A stretch of 64,000 nt of DNA from Pseudomonas fluorescens HK44 (GCF_000217955.3 NZ_AFOY02000004.1:1-64000); one strand, 5' to 3'; counted from the stretch's first letter, positions 39,507 to 48,994 are shown. The notes: a model not told the origin generated them from the sequence alone. Numbers and translations are program-made.

Positions 39507-40645
39507 TGCCAGTCCGCACCGTCACCGACGAGCAGATCATCGAAGCGCTGAAGACGATGGATAACCCTACGGCGGCGGCTCATCTGGGCATGCATCCGCG
39601 TTCGCTGCTGAAGCGCAAGGCTCAACTGGCCCGTAAAGGGTTCAGCCCCGAACACGACATGACGCACGCGGTACCGGACGGTTTCCACCTGAAGGGCACC
39701 TCAAGTTTGTATAAGGAGGGCGTCAAGGCGCCGGTTTTACAGTGGGTGAAAAGTTCGATAGACCATGAGCGGCAGCGCGAGTTGATGGAAGCGGCTATCG
39801 CAGCAATGGGCGAAGACCTGCCGCGCATGGCATTCGCTCCGGCGCCGGCCGCGTGCAATACCGATCTGCTGAACTGCTACGTGGTGACCGATTACCATCT
39901 CGGCCTTCTCTCCTGGCACGAGGAAACGGGCGCGGACTACGACCTGAACATTGCAGAACAGCAGCTGGTTGCCTGGTTCGCCACTGCAATCACCATGGCG
40001 CCTGATGCCGAGATCGGGGTGTTCGCACAACTCGGGGATTATTTGCATTGGGACGGCCTCGATGCCGTGACTCCGGCCAGCAAGCATCTGCTCGACGCTG
40101 ACACCCGGTTCCAGAAGCTAGTGCGTGTGGCAATCCGCGTGACTCGTCGCGTCGTCGACATGCTGCTAACCAAGCACCAGAAGGTGCACGTCCTGATGGC
40201 TGAGGGCAACCACGACACCGCTAGCTCAATCTGGCTGCGCGAATGGTTCTCCGCGATCTACGAGAACGAGCCGCGTATTACCGTCGACCGCAGCCCCGAT
40301 CCTTACTACTGCGTCGAGCACGGCCAGACCAGCCTGTTCTTTCATCACGGGCACAAAAAGAAACCAGCGTCGGTGTCAGACGTGTTCGTGGCCAAGTTCC
40401 GCGACGTCTTCGGCCGCACCCAGCACAGCTACGCACACCTCGGCCACCTGCATCACGTCGACATCAAGGAAAACAACCTGATGATCGTGGAGCAGCATCG
40501 TACCCTGGCCGCGCCTGACGCGTATGCCAGCCGTGGTGGCTGGATCAGTGGGCGTGACGCCAAGGTCATCACCTACCACAAGCAGTACGGCGAGGTAGGG
40601 CGCCTGACGATCAATTCCGACATGTTGAAAGTGGGGGCGGCATGA
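39506..40645 (+). CDS. Phage metallophosphoesterase
   Basis: 379 residues. The N-terminal 50 residues look like a helix-turn-helix (PTAAAHLGMHPRSLLKRKAQ). The catalytic domain has Asp129 and His131 (TDYHLG), Asp178 (GDYLHWDG), Asn235-His236 (GNHD), HHGH and GHLHH, the binuclear metal set of calcineurin-like phosphatases and nucleases. The substrate is unknown; a nuclease or phosphatase role in the early region is possible. Confidence 0.82.
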   Translation: MPVRTVTDEQIIEALKTMDNPTAAAHLGMHPRSLLKRKAQLARKGFSPEHDMTHAVPDGFHLKGTSSLYKEGVKAPVLQWVKSSIDHERQRELMEAAIAAMGEDLPRMAFAPAPAACNTDLLNCYVVTDYHLGLLSWHEETGADYDLNIAEQQLVAWFATAITMAPDAEIGVFAQLGDYLHWDGLDAVTPASKHLLDADTRFQKLVRVAIRVTRRVVDMLLTKHQKVHVLMAEGNHDTASSIWLREWFSAIYENEPRITVDRSPDPYYCVEHGQTSLFFHHGHKKKPASVSDVFVAKFRDVFGRTQHSYAHLGHLHHVDIKENNLMIVEQHRTLAAPDAYASRGGWISGRDAKVITYHKQYGEVGRLTINSDMLKVGAA

Positions 40646-40800
40646 AAACTCAATCGTCTATTTCATGGCTTGCGATGGTGACTGCATGGGTTTGCGGCAT
40701 TGCACTAGCGAAGGGTTTCTGGATGACAGTCTTGTGTTCCGTCATCCCACCGGTGGCATGGGTTCTTTTCGCTGAGCATGTGTTGGGGGTGGCAGCATGA
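40642..40800 (+). CDS. 52-residue membrane microprotein
   Basis: MKTQSSISWLAMVTAWVCGI ... with two hydrophobic stretches. Its start overlaps the phosphoesterase stop and its stop overlaps the next start by 4 bases each, so coupled expression is likely. Confidence 0.6.
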   Translation: MKTQSSISWLAMVTAWVCGIALAKGFWMTVLCSVIPPVAWVLFAEHVLGVAA

Positions 40801-41342
40801 CCTACAGAAACGTCGTTTCCGCAGTGGTGCGCGCTCTGGCCGCCGAGACCATCAACTCTGCAGGTGGGTGTGATTTTGAACCGAAGGTCCAGTGTGCCAA
40901 GCAGAAGGGGGAGATCGTCGGGAAGGAAGCTGCTTTCCTCACTGACTGCTGGGTGTTCGGCCGCTTGCATAAAGGGCTTGAAGCCTCACAGTGGCGCGCT
41001 CTGGTTGCGAAGTTCTCCACGCACACCGATCGTAAGCATGCGGCCATTGCTGAACTGACGCGCGCTATCCGCTCGCCTGCGCCAGAACGGTTTCGCCATT
41101 GCGCAGTGGTCACCTGGGCGCTCCCGAAGCTGCCAGGCGTGGAAGGAAAGCGCTCGACGAATGTGCTACCGGCCGCATGGTACGAGCTCGATAACTGGAG
41201 TGATGAGCCGCATCCAATCAAGACACAAGAGCGGTGGCGCAGAGAGATTCGCAAGAGCCTGGAGTCGGCGGTAGACAACGCCTTGCAGGCTGCCCAAGAA
41301 ATTCTTGATCAAGAAGACCTAATTGGCACAGAAGCTGCTTGA
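40797..41342 (+). CDS. Phage protein in the Q-antiterminator position
   Basis: 181 residues. I do not recognise the family with certainty. It contains a Cys pair (GGCDFEPKVQCAK) and basic helical stretches, and is the last gene before three successive terminators and the late genes. That place is normally held by the late regulator Q, so it may be an antiterminator; the role is inferred from position. Confidence 0.5.
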   Translation: MTYRNVVSAVVRALAAETINSAGGCDFEPKVQCAKQKGEIVGKEAAFLTDCWVFGRLHKGLEASQWRALVAKFSTHTDRKHAAIAELTRAIRSPAPERFRHCAVVTWALPKLPGVEGKRSTNVLPAAWYELDNWSDEPHPIKTQERWRREIRKSLESAVDNALQAAQEILDQEDLIGTEAA

Positions 41343-41412
41343 CAATGGCTGAGCCAATGAGCCATTATCTCGTCATCCTGTTGAATTTACGTGTGTAGGT
41401 AGCGCAGGAAGA

Positions 41413-41438
41413 AAGCCCGGCCAAGCGTCGGGCTTTTT
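41413..41438 (+). terminator. Terminator after the Q-position gene
   Basis: AAGCCCG/CGGGCTT stem, 9-nt loop, TTT following. First of three stops before the late genes. Confidence 0.7.
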
Positions 41439-41579
41439 GCTATGCGGGTGATGCGCCATGACTGTCGTGCCGGGGCTCTCAGGAGCGATATCCAGACATA
41501 CGTGGTACACCGGGTCGCGCGAACACCCGCACCTGTTCAAGTCCGGACAGCCTCTCGACGATGCACAAATCGTCCGGCA

Positions 41580-41610
41580 AAGCCCAGCCCTAAACCAGCT
41601 GGGCTTTTTT
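41580..41610 (+). terminator. Strong terminator in the late leader
   Basis: AAGCCCAGC/GCTGGGCTT, 9-bp stem, 9-nt loop, then TTTT. Lies in the 405-bp region 41343-41747, which has no gene I trust and should hold the late promoter. Confidence 0.8.
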
Positions 41611-41704
41611 ATGTCCTTCGTCCTAGGACAGTGGACGCCGTCTTGCACATCAAGGTCGCACCCGCAAGTATTTATTTTCCCATCTACTGCTCCCAAGCAG
41701 TCTT

Positions 41705-41729
41705 GGCCGCTCACACTGCGGCCTTTTTT
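41705..41729 (+). terminator. Third terminator before the holin
   Basis: GGCCGC/GCGGCC with a 7-nt loop and T6, ending 19 bp before the holin ATG. Three stops in a row fit a late operon that needs antitermination. Confidence 0.8.
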
Positions 41730-41747
41730 ATTCCTTGGAGTCAAACC

Positions 41748-42062
41748 ATGGCCGAACCAGCGAGCACAACTGCCGCGGGCATGCTGCTCGTGAAGTACGG
41801 CGCATTCATTGCTGGCTTCGCTGGAGCGCTGCTGTCGTTAACCTTCTTGCAGGGGCTGACCAGAAAGCAGGCTGCGAGCGCATTTTTGACGGGCTTCGCC
41901 TCTTCAGTGTTCACCACGCCGCTTGCCTTGCATTACTTCGCGCTGCCGGCTGACGGGGCCATTCAATACGGCGTCGCCTTCCTGATTGGCCTCCTCGCAA
42001 TGAACATCATTCCGGGCCTGAAGGCGCTGGCAGGGAAGTTCGGCTCTACAGGAGCGTCCTGA
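41748..42062 (+). CDS. Putative holin (three membrane segments)
   Basis: 104 residues with hydrophobic segments at about 14-35, 43-63 and 72-92 and a short charged tail. Size and topology fit a class I holin, which permeabilises the inner membrane at lysis. TTGGAG before the ATG. No endolysin follows directly. Confidence 0.65.
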   Translation: MAEPASTTAAGMLLVKYGAFIAGFAGALLSLTFLQGLTRKQAASAFLTGFASSVFTTPLALHYFALPADGAIQYGVAFLIGLLAMNIIPGLKALAGKFGSTGAS

Positions 42063-42063
42063 C

Positions 42064-42336
42064 ATGAACATCATTCTTGTCTCTATTGACGCTTTCCTGT
42101 GCGTGCTGGTCGTCACGGCCGCTGTCGAGTACCTGCGCAAGGTCCGACCGGCTGATCAGCCGTTGCTGAGCCTATCATTTTACATGGTGGCGATTGCCGC
42201 ATTCGGCAGTTTCGTTCAGGCGCTGCATGGCCAGATTGTCAGCCCGTACGCAGTCCTGCTGCATGCGGCCCTCGTGTTGTACGCCTGGGTACGCCGGGAG
42301 CACATCTTCGACTCTGTCGGGATGGCTCAGAAATGA
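42064..42336 (+). CDS. Putative phage holin / 3TM protein
   Basis: 90 residues with three hydrophobic segments (about 3-22, 35-52, 60-78) and basic loops, like Phage_holin_3-type proteins. It follows the first holin by one base; the pair may be holin and antiholin. Confidence 0.65.
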   Translation: MNIILVSIDAFLCVLVVTAAVEYLRKVRPADQPLLSLSFYMVAIAAFGSFVQALHGQIVSPYAVLLHAALVLYAWVRREHIFDSVGMAQK

Positions 42337-42716
42337 GCCTTCTGAATTCACTCATCGCATGGATTGCGAAGCACTTCACCGAGAGTAAGACCATGACTGA
42401 CACCAATGATGGCGCGCCAGCAGCTGAAATGACCGTGAACGATCTGCAAGCAACGCTGGCTCCAGCTGCCGCCCCAGCACTGCTCGATGCGGGTTCAGCG
42501 TCCCCAGCCTCAGAGCCTGTCGATTTGCTCGGTCTGGCTGCTGTAGCCGTGAAGCTGGTCGATCCCGCAGCTGCGCCCGCAGTTGATGCGGTCCTTGCCT
42601 TGGACGCCATGATCCCGGCCGGCACCATCACCAAGCTCGAAACCATCCTAGGTGCACTGGGCCACGAACTCCCTGCGTTCTGGGCTGAGGCTGTAGCGCT
42701 GGCGAAGAAGGCTTAA
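42333..42716 (+). CDS. Ala/Pro-rich phage protein
   Basis: 127 residues, low complexity in Ala, Pro and Val, helical C-terminus ending ALAKKA. Four-base overlap with the holin-like gene. The N-terminus (MSLLNSLIAWIAKHFTES) is amphipathic. Possibly a lysis accessory by position. Confidence 0.5.
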   Translation: MSLLNSLIAWIAKHFTESKTMTDTNDGAPAAEMTVNDLQATLAPAAAPALLDAGSASPASEPVDLLGLAAVAVKLVDPAAAPAVDAVLALDAMIPAGTITKLETILGALGHELPAFWAEAVALAKKA

Positions 42717-42778
42717 CAGTTAAACCAAAGGGCGCCTGGCTTCGTGCGGGCGCCACTCTACACATCCACGGTGACGAT

Positions 42779-42955
42779 ATGGCCAAGACCTTCCAGTTGC
42801 AGGCCTATCTCCCGTGGTGGTTCGTGTTTTACCTGAGAGCCGTCTACGTCTTCGCTTGGATGACTAACCTGGACGTCGATACCGGCAAGGTGACCGAGCA
42901 GGCCCGCAAGGCCATCCGGTTTCGCAAGCTTGAGATCCGCGAAGATCAACAGTAA
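42779..42955 (+). CDS. Small conserved phage protein
   Basis: 58 residues: MAKTFQLQAYLPWWFVFYLR ... with an aromatic amphipathic segment that may sit at the membrane. A similar small protein is common before the terminase in Pseudomonas prophages. The ribosome site is weak (GGTGA). Confidence 0.6.
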   Translation: MAKTFQLQAYLPWWFVFYLRAVYVFAWMTNLDVDTGKVTEQARKAIRFRKLEIREDQQ

Positions 42956-42975
42956 GTGCCAAAAGGTGAGACTTA

Positions 42976-43407
42976 ATGACGACCATTGCCTACAAAGACG
43001 GCGTGATCGCCTATGACTCTCGGATCACCAGCGGCACACAGATCTCGTATGACGATTACGAAAAATGCGTGGAGCGTGACGGCGTCCAATTCGTGATTAC
43101 CGGGCACACCTCTGATTACGCGAAGCTCACAGGCGCCTACTTCGGTGAGCCGGCAACTGATATCAGTGCAAGCGCCATGGCTGTAGAGGACGGGCAAGTC
43201 TGGTATATCGGCCACGATGACGACACCGGAATCTGGAAGAGCATCATCCTCGCCGACAAGTCCTATGCCATCGGTTCAGGCTCCAGCCACGCACTCACCG
43301 CAATGGACATGGGCGCATCCGCTTACCAAGCCGTCGAGATGGCCATGAAGCGTGACAGCTGCACTGGCGGCAAGATCAGAACGCTCACCGTGAAGGTGGA
43401 GCAGTAG
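42976..43407 (+). CDS. Ntn-hydrolase family protein (proteasome beta-like)
   Basis: 143 residues. It opens MTTIAYKDGVIAYDSRIT, where Thr2 or Thr3 becomes the N-terminal nucleophile, and has the GSG..HA..AM..GASA.QAV helix typical of HslV/20S-like phage proteins. Activity and substrate in phages are unknown; head-protein processing or defence against the host are possibilities. Directly upstream of the terminase. Confidence 0.8.
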   Translation: MTTIAYKDGVIAYDSRITSGTQISYDDYEKCVERDGVQFVITGHTSDYAKLTGAYFGEPATDISASAMAVEDGQVWYIGHDDDTGIWKSIILADKSYAIGSGSSHALTAMDMGASAYQAVEMAMKRDSCTGGKIRTLTVKVEQ

Positions 43408-43419
43408 AAGGAATTCAAC

Positions 43420-44019
43420 ATGGCAGTAAAGCAACCCGACTGGGAGGCGATTGAACGAGCCTACCGGGCTGGCGCGCTTTCCATCAGAACCATCGCCGAA
43501 CGACACGACGTAAGCGACACGGCGATCAGAAAGAAAGCCAAGGCTCACGGATGGACAAGAGACCTTTCTGAGCAGGTGCGTAAAGAGGTTCGCAGCAAGC
43601 TGGTTCGCGGAGAGGTTCGCAACAGCCAAGGCGCGAACTGCGAACCTGATGCAGAGATCATCGAAGAGGCCGCAGAAGAGGGCGCTCAGGTAGTTCGCAG
43701 TCATCGCCGCGACATCCGCAAGGCCACGAACCTTGCGAACCTACTGATGGATGATCTGCTGATGACCATTCAGCAGCGTGAAGCCATCGAAGATGCGATT
43801 GACGAAGAGACCAAGGAAGATAGCAATGGTATGCGCCGAAGCTCGATGCTCTCGGCTGTTGGCCTTCCGAGCAATGCCAAGACTTTGTTTCAGTTGTCGT
43901 CGGCAATGAAGAACCTGCAGGTCCTTGAGCGCCAGGCATTCGGCCTGGACGACAAAGAGCAGCCCGGAGACTCGGATGAATTGTCCAGAATGATTGACGA
44001 TCTATCGAAGGAAGCCTGA
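43420..44019 (+). CDS. Terminase small subunit
   Basis: 199 residues. N-terminal helix-turn-helix (AGALSIRTIAERHDVSDTAI) for pac/cos recognition, a long central helical region, and an acidic C-terminus (DELSRMIDDLSKEA) to contact the large subunit. Followed by the large subunit after one base. Confidence 0.87.
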   Translation: MAVKQPDWEAIERAYRAGALSIRTIAERHDVSDTAIRKKAKAHGWTRDLSEQVRKEVRSKLVRGEVRNSQGANCEPDAEIIEEAAEEGAQVVRSHRRDIRKATNLANLLMDDLLMTIQQREAIEDAIDEETKEDSNGMRRSSMLSAVGLPSNAKTLFQLSSAMKNLQVLERQAFGLDDKEQPGDSDELSRMIDDLSKEA

Positions 44020-44020
44020 C

Positions 44021-45502
44021 ATGAAGCCCGAGCACTTGAAGCTGCTCCGGGACAAGAAATGGCGCCTTAATAATCTCTACTTCATCACGGACAAGCAGGG
44101 CAAGAAGGTCCGCTTCCGGATGACGGACGAGCAGGTCGAGTACTTCGATGGTTTGCATACCCGCAACATCATCCTGAAAGCTCGCCAGCTCGGCTTCACC
44201 ACCGAATGCTGCATTATCCAACTGGACGCGGCTCTGTTCGAGTCGGCCAAGTGCGCATTGATTGCTCATACCCTGAACGACGCCAAGCGCCTGTTCCGGG
44301 AGAAGGTGAAGTACGCCTACGACAACCTGCCGCTTGAGATCCGCAAGGCCAACCCGGCGCGCAACGATGCATCTGGCGAGCTGGTGTTCAGCAAGGGCGG
44401 ATCGATCTACGTTTCCACGTCCTTCCGGGGCGGCACGCTGCGTTACCTGCATGTGTCCGAGTTCGGGAAGATCTGTGCCAAGTTTCCACACAAGGCCCGC
44501 GAGATTGTCACCGGCGCCTTCGAAGCCGTGGCCACTGACTGTTTCGTCACCATTGAGTCGACGGCGGAGGGCCGGGCCGGCTACTTCTTCGATTACAGCC
44601 AGATGGCAGAAAAGCAGGCCTCTTCAGGGGCTGCGCTCGGCCCGCTGGACTGGAAGTTCTTCTTTTTCAGCTGGTGGAAGAACGCGCAGTACGCAATTGA
44701 GCCGCTTGCCGTGCTCCCGCAGCGACTGGCTGACTATTTTGCAGAGCTGAAGGCGAAGCATGGGATCAGCATCAGCGCCGCTCAGGCAGCCTGGTATGCA
44801 GCCAAGGAGAAGACACTCGGCGACGACATGAAGCGGGAATACCCGTCAGTGCCGGCCGAAGCGTTCCAGCAGTCGATCGAAGGCGCCTACTACGCCAAGC
44901 AGTTCGCCAAGCTCTACGCCAACCAGCGCGTCGGCGTCATTCCGAACAATGATCACCTACCAGTGCACACGTTCTGGGACATCGGCGTCGGCGACTCTAC
45001 GGCGATCTGGTTCGTCCGGATGGTTGGTGAGGAATACCACATCGTCGACTTCTACGAGAACAGCGGCGAAGGCCTGCGGCACTACATGAAGACGCTGAAG
45101 GATCGAGGCTACACCTACGGCGAGCACTGGGGTCCGCACGACATCGACAACCGCGAGTTTGGCAGCGACGGCAAGACCCGCCGTGAACTGGCCCGTGAGG
45201 GCTACGAGATCGACGGCAGCAAATACAGCATCAAATTCAGCGTCGTTCCAAAACTCGGCATCGACGAAGGCATTGAGCAGGCCCGGGAGATCCTGGCCCG
45301 CTGCGCCTTCGATGATTCCAAGTGCGAGAAAGGGGTTTCCGCCCTGGAAAACTACCGCAAGGAATGGGACGACAAGCGCGGCTGCTGGAAAGACAAGCCG
45401 CTGCACGACTGGTCATCCCACGCCGCCGACGCCTTCCGTTACTTCGCCGTGGCCAAAGGCCGCCGCAAACGCATCGCCACCAGCGAACCTCTGAGAATGT
45501 GA
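44021..45502 (+). CDS. Terminase large subunit
   Basis: 493 residues, the packaging motor and nuclease. ATPase region: Walker A-like KARQLGFTT at 53-61 and a FRGGTLRYLHVSEFGK Walker B-like acidic pair. Nuclease region: Asp in FWDIGVGDST and the late Asp in DWSSHAADAFRYFAV. The start at 44021 with AAGGAAG is preferred to the in-frame start at 43994. Confidence 0.93.
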   Translation: MKPEHLKLLRDKKWRLNNLYFITDKQGKKVRFRMTDEQVEYFDGLHTRNIILKARQLGFTTECCIIQLDAALFESAKCALIAHTLNDAKRLFREKVKYAYDNLPLEIRKANPARNDASGELVFSKGGSIYVSTSFRGGTLRYLHVSEFGKICAKFPHKAREIVTGAFEAVATDCFVTIESTAEGRAGYFFDYSQMAEKQASSGAALGPLDWKFFFFSWWKNAQYAIEPLAVLPQRLADYFAELKAKHGISISAAQAAWYAAKEKTLGDDMKREYPSVPAEAFQQSIEGAYYAKQFAKLYANQRVGVIPNNDHLPVHTFWDIGVGDSTAIWFVRMVGEEYHIVDFYENSGEGLRHYMKTLKDRGYTYGEHWGPHDIDNREFGSDGKTRRELAREGYEIDGSKYSIKFSVVPKLGIDEGIEQAREILARCAFDDSKCEKGVSALENYRKEWDDKRGCWKDKPLHDWSSHAADAFRYFAVAKGRRKRIATSEPLRM

Positions 45503-45504
45503 AT

Positions 45505-46893
45505 ATGAGTGATGACCCGAGCAAAACGCTCCCTGTCGTAGATGAAATGCGAAAGGACTGGGCCATCGTTGACGCTCTCATGGGTGGGACGAGGGCCATG
45601 CGCGATGCTGGCAAGAAGTTCTTGCCGCAATGGCCGAAGGAAGAGAGTGATATCTACCAAGCGCGGCTCAATGCCTCGACGCTGCTACCAGCGCTGAGCG
45701 AGACCGTGCAGAACATGACCGGACGCGTCTTTGCTGATCCGATCAAGTTCACCGAGGATGTTCCCAAGCCAATCCAAGAGATGGCCGAGGACTTCGACCT
45801 CCAGGGCAATAACCTGCAGGTCTGGGCTCAGTCGCTGTTCAGCATTGGCCTGTCGCATGCGATCTGTCACGTACTGGTCGACTATCCGCAGGCGGATGGG
45901 CTCAAGACCAAGGCTGACGAGAAATCGGCGGGTGTGCGCCCCTACGCGGTGATCATCAAGCCGGGCCAGGTGCTCGGCTGGCGCTCTGCGAACAAGGGCG
46001 GTGAACAGGTTTTGACCCAGTTCCGCTACATGGAGAGCGTCGAAGTCGACGACGGCGAGTTTGGAACCAAGAGCGTGCCGCAGATTCGCGTGCTCGTTCC
46101 GGGCGCCTGGGCCACTTACGTCGAGGTTGATGATGGCAACGGCAAGAAGACCTGGCAGAAGAACGCCGAGGGCCTGACAAGCCTCGATGTGATCCCGCTG
46201 ACCACCTTCTACACCAAGCGCACCGGTTTCATGACGGCAACACCGCCACTCCTTGAACTGGCGAACATGAACATCAAGCATTGGCAGTCCCAGAGCGACC
46301 AGGACAACATCCTGCACGTCGCCCGAGTGCCGATGCTGGCGGTGATTGGCCTCGATGAGGGTGATTCGATCACCGTCGGTGCCGGCGCGGCCACCAGACT
46401 GCCAAAAGACTGCGACATGAAGTGGGTTGAGCACACCGGCAAGTCCATTGAGGCCGGTCGGCAATCGCTGATGGATCTCGTCGACGACATGCGCCTCGCT
46501 GGGGCCAAGCTGCTCCAGAAGGAAAAGCAGACGCTCAAGACTGCCACGCAGGCCGAGGACGAAGCGGCTCAAGAGCTGAGCCCGCTGCAAACCATGGCCG
46601 GCCAGTTTGAAGATGCGCTCGACCAGATCCTGCAGTACTTCGCGCTCTGGATGAAGCTTCCGGAAGGCGGTCACGTTCAGGTCAATGGCAACTTCGATAT
46701 CGACTTCTCGCCCGAAATGACCATGCCGTTCCTGCTCAACATGAACATCAACGGCGTGCTGTCCGATCAAAGCCTGTTTGCCGAGGTCCAGCGCCGCGGC
46801 ATGCTTAGCGAAGACCTCGATTGGGAGGAAGAGCTGGAGAAAATCAAGGCTCAGCCGGTGAAACCGACCGCTCGACCGCTCGATCAGCAATAA
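45505..46893 (+). CDS. Portal protein (DUF4055 type)
   Basis: 462 residues. The portal ring through which DNA is packaged. LNASTLLPALSETVQNMTGR near the N-terminus and the long helical C-terminus with LLQKEKQTLKTATQAEDEAA (wing/stem region) match the DUF4055 portal group. Directly downstream of the terminase. Confidence 0.88.
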   Translation: MSDDPSKTLPVVDEMRKDWAIVDALMGGTRAMRDAGKKFLPQWPKEESDIYQARLNASTLLPALSETVQNMTGRVFADPIKFTEDVPKPIQEMAEDFDLQGNNLQVWAQSLFSIGLSHAICHVLVDYPQADGLKTKADEKSAGVRPYAVIIKPGQVLGWRSANKGGEQVLTQFRYMESVEVDDGEFGTKSVPQIRVLVPGAWATYVEVDDGNGKKTWQKNAEGLTSLDVIPLTTFYTKRTGFMTATPPLLELANMNIKHWQSQSDQDNILHVARVPMLAVIGLDEGDSITVGAGAATRLPKDCDMKWVEHTGKSIEAGRQSLMDLVDDMRLAGAKLLQKEKQTLKTATQAEDEAAQELSPLQTMAGQFEDALDQILQYFALWMKLPEGGHVQVNGNFDIDFSPEMTMPFLLNMNINGVLSDQSLFAEVQRRGMLSEDLDWEEELEKIKAQPVKPTARPLDQQ

Positions 46894-46910
46894 CCGAACA
46901 CCGAATAACA

Positions 46911-46936
46911 GCCCTGGCACTCGCCGGGGCTTTTTT
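46911..46936 (+). terminator. Stem-loop with T-run after portal
   Basis: GCCCTGGC/GCCGGGGC with one T-G pair, 4-nt loop, T6. Probably reduces transcription into the head genes unless antiterminated. Confidence 0.75.
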
Positions 46937-47014
46937 ATGGGCGCGATTCCGGATGGATAGCGCCGCTGCGGGCCGGATGGCTCAACAAATGGGCGGATGC
47001 CCGGAGATGCATCA

Positions 47015-47773
47015 ATGAAACTGAAACTGGACGACCAAGGCCACGTTGTACTGCAAGACGGCAAGCCGGTGTACGTGTACGACGATGGTAAAGAGGTCGC
47101 ATTCGATGCGCCTGGCACCGTCAACACGATCACTCGACTGAACGCTGAAGCCAAGACCCACCGCGAAGGCAAAGAGGCTGCTGAAACAGCCCTGAAAGCT
47201 TTCGAGGGGATCACGGACGGCGCTGCCGCCAAGAAAGCCCTGGAGCTTGTGTCGAAGCTCGATCAGAAAAAGCTGGTGGATGCCGGCGAAATCGACGTGG
47301 TGCGCACCGAAATCAGCAAGGCCTTCCAAGGCCAGGTTGATGAATGGTCCACCAAGGCGCAGGCCTTCGAAAAGCAGCTCTACGAAGAAAAGATCGGCGG
47401 TGCATTCAGCCGTTCCAAGTACATCGGCGAGAAGCTGGCAATCCCCGCAGACCTGGTCCAGTCCAAATTCGGCGCCGCCTTCAAAGTCGAGGATGGCAAA
47501 ACCATCGCCTATGACCAGCACGGCCAGAAGATCTACAGCCGTACCCGCCCTGGCGAAATCGCTGACTTCGACGAAGCAATCGAAACCCTTGTTGAGCAAT
47601 ACCCGCACCGCGATCACATCTTGAAGGGTTCTGGAGCCACCGGCTCTGGCGCCACGAACAACGGTGGGAATGGCGGCCAAGGCAAAAAAACTATCTCCCG
47701 CACGCAGTTCGACGCACTTGACCCCATGGGCAAGCATGCGCACGTCACTGCGGGCGGTGAAGTGACCGACTGA
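47015..47773 (+). CDS. Head scaffolding protein
   Basis: 252 residues. A short beta start (MKLKLDDQGHVVLQDGKPVY), a long coiled coil (about 48-135), and a basic or glycine-rich C-terminus. Located directly before the coat gene, as scaffolds are. The start at 47015 is chosen for GGAGA upstream. Confidence 0.8.
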   Translation: MKLKLDDQGHVVLQDGKPVYVYDDGKEVAFDAPGTVNTITRLNAEAKTHREGKEAAETALKAFEGITDGAAAKKALELVSKLDQKKLVDAGEIDVVRTEISKAFQGQVDEWSTKAQAFEKQLYEEKIGGAFSRSKYIGEKLAIPADLVQSKFGAAFKVEDGKTIAYDQHGQKIYSRTRPGEIADFDEAIETLVEQYPHRDHILKGSGATGSGATNNGGNGGQGKKTISRTQFDALDPMGKHAHVTAGGEVTD

Positions 47774-47788
47774 TCCTAGGAGTAATCC

Positions 47789-48943
47789 ATGAGCAACACT
47801 CTCACCGGCCTGACAACCACGATCTACAACGCACTGGACGTCGTGTCCCGCGAACTGGTTGGGTTTATCCCCGCCGTTTCGGCAGACATGACCTTCGAGC
47901 GTGCCGCGAAAGGTCAAACCGTGACCTCGCCAGTCGCACCTGCGGCTACCGCGTCCGACTTCACGCCTGCGGTGACAGCGCCAAACGATGGTGATCAGAC
48001 CATCGGCAGTGTGTCGATGACCATCACCAAGTCTCGCCGTGTACCGGTTCGCTGGAACGGTGAAGAGAAACGCGGCCTGGACAACAACGGCGCCTCGTAC
48101 AACGTCATCCTGCGCGACCAGCTCGCTCAGGGCATGCGTGCGCTGGTCAACGAGGTTGAAAGCGATATCTCCAACCTCTGCCTCGGTGCCTCCCGCGCTT
48201 ACGGCACTCCAGGCACCGTGCCATTCGCCACCAACCTGGCCGAAGCCGCGCAGATGCGCAAAATCCTGGCCGACAACGGCGCGCCGATGAGCGACCTGCA
48301 GATGGTGCTGGACACCTCGGCCGGCGCCAGCATGCGCACCCTCGGTCAACTGACCAAGGCGAACGAAGCGGCTGATACCACCATGCTGCGCCGTGGCGTT
48401 CTGCTCGACGTGCACGGTTTCGCAATCCGTGAATCGGCGCAGGTCAAGACCGTCATTGCTGGCACTGGCGCTTCGGCGACCACCAACACCGCCGGTTATG
48501 CCGTTGGTGCGACAGTCATCACTCTGGCCGTAGCCGGCACTGGCACCCTGTTGGCGGGCGACATCATCACCATCGCCGGTGACACCAACAAGTACGTGCT
48601 GGCCTCCGGTGATGGCGATGTCTCCAACGGTGGCACCTTCACCCTGGCGGCTCCCGGCCTGCGCAAGGCGATCCCTGCTTCTGCGACGGCCATCACCGTC
48701 ATCGCTGCGACCACTCGCAGCATGGCGTTCGCTCGATCGGCCCTCGCCGTGGCAACCCGCGCACCAGCCCTGCCAGAAGGCGGCGACAGTGCATCGGATC
48801 GGATGATCATCACCGACCCAACCAGCGGCCTGTCGTTCGAGATCTCGTTGTACAAGCAATACCGCCAGATTCAGTACGAGATCGCGCTGGCCTGGGGTGT
48901 TGCCATGGTCAAGCCAGAGCACACCGCGCTGCTGCTGGCGTGA
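47789..48943 (+). CDS. Major capsid protein, P22 coat-like
   Basis: 384 residues. N-terminal TTTIYNALDVVSRELVGFIP and C-terminal SLYKQYRQIQYEIALAWGVA are typical of the P22 gp5 group with an HK97 fold. Residues about 225-310 form an inserted beta-rich domain (AGDIITIAGDTNKYVLASGD), the counterpart of the P22 I-domain. Confidence 0.9.
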   Translation: MSNTLTGLTTTIYNALDVVSRELVGFIPAVSADMTFERAAKGQTVTSPVAPAATASDFTPAVTAPNDGDQTIGSVSMTITKSRRVPVRWNGEEKRGLDNNGASYNVILRDQLAQGMRALVNEVESDISNLCLGASRAYGTPGTVPFATNLAEAAQMRKILADNGAPMSDLQMVLDTSAGASMRTLGQLTKANEAADTTMLRRGVLLDVHGFAIRESAQVKTVIAGTGASATTNTAGYAVGATVITLAVAGTGTLLAGDIITIAGDTNKYVLASGDGDVSNGGTFTLAAPGLRKAIPASATAITVIAATTRSMAFARSALAVATRAPALPEGGDSASDRMIITDPTSGLSFEISLYKQYRQIQYEIALAWGVAMVKPEHTALLLA

Positions 48944-48948
48944 TGACT

Positions 48949-48980
48949 GAGCCCGGGGCTTCGGCTCCGGGCTCACTCTT
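48949..48980 (+). terminator. Stem-loop after the coat gene
   Basis: GAGCCCGG/CCGGGCTC, 8 bp, 10-nt loop that itself can pair (GGCTTCGGCT), followed by ACTCTTTT. Terminator or mRNA stability element behind the most highly expressed gene. Confidence 0.6.
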
Positions 48981-48994
48981 TTCAGGGGATACGC

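Noticed and set aside
41458..41793. A plus-strand open frame in the late leader
   Set aside because: It runs through two strong terminators and into the holin gene in another frame; no ribosome site or domain.
45685..47232. A 515-codon minus-strand open frame
   Set aside because: It mirrors the portal gene and spans a terminator; no recognisable protein features.
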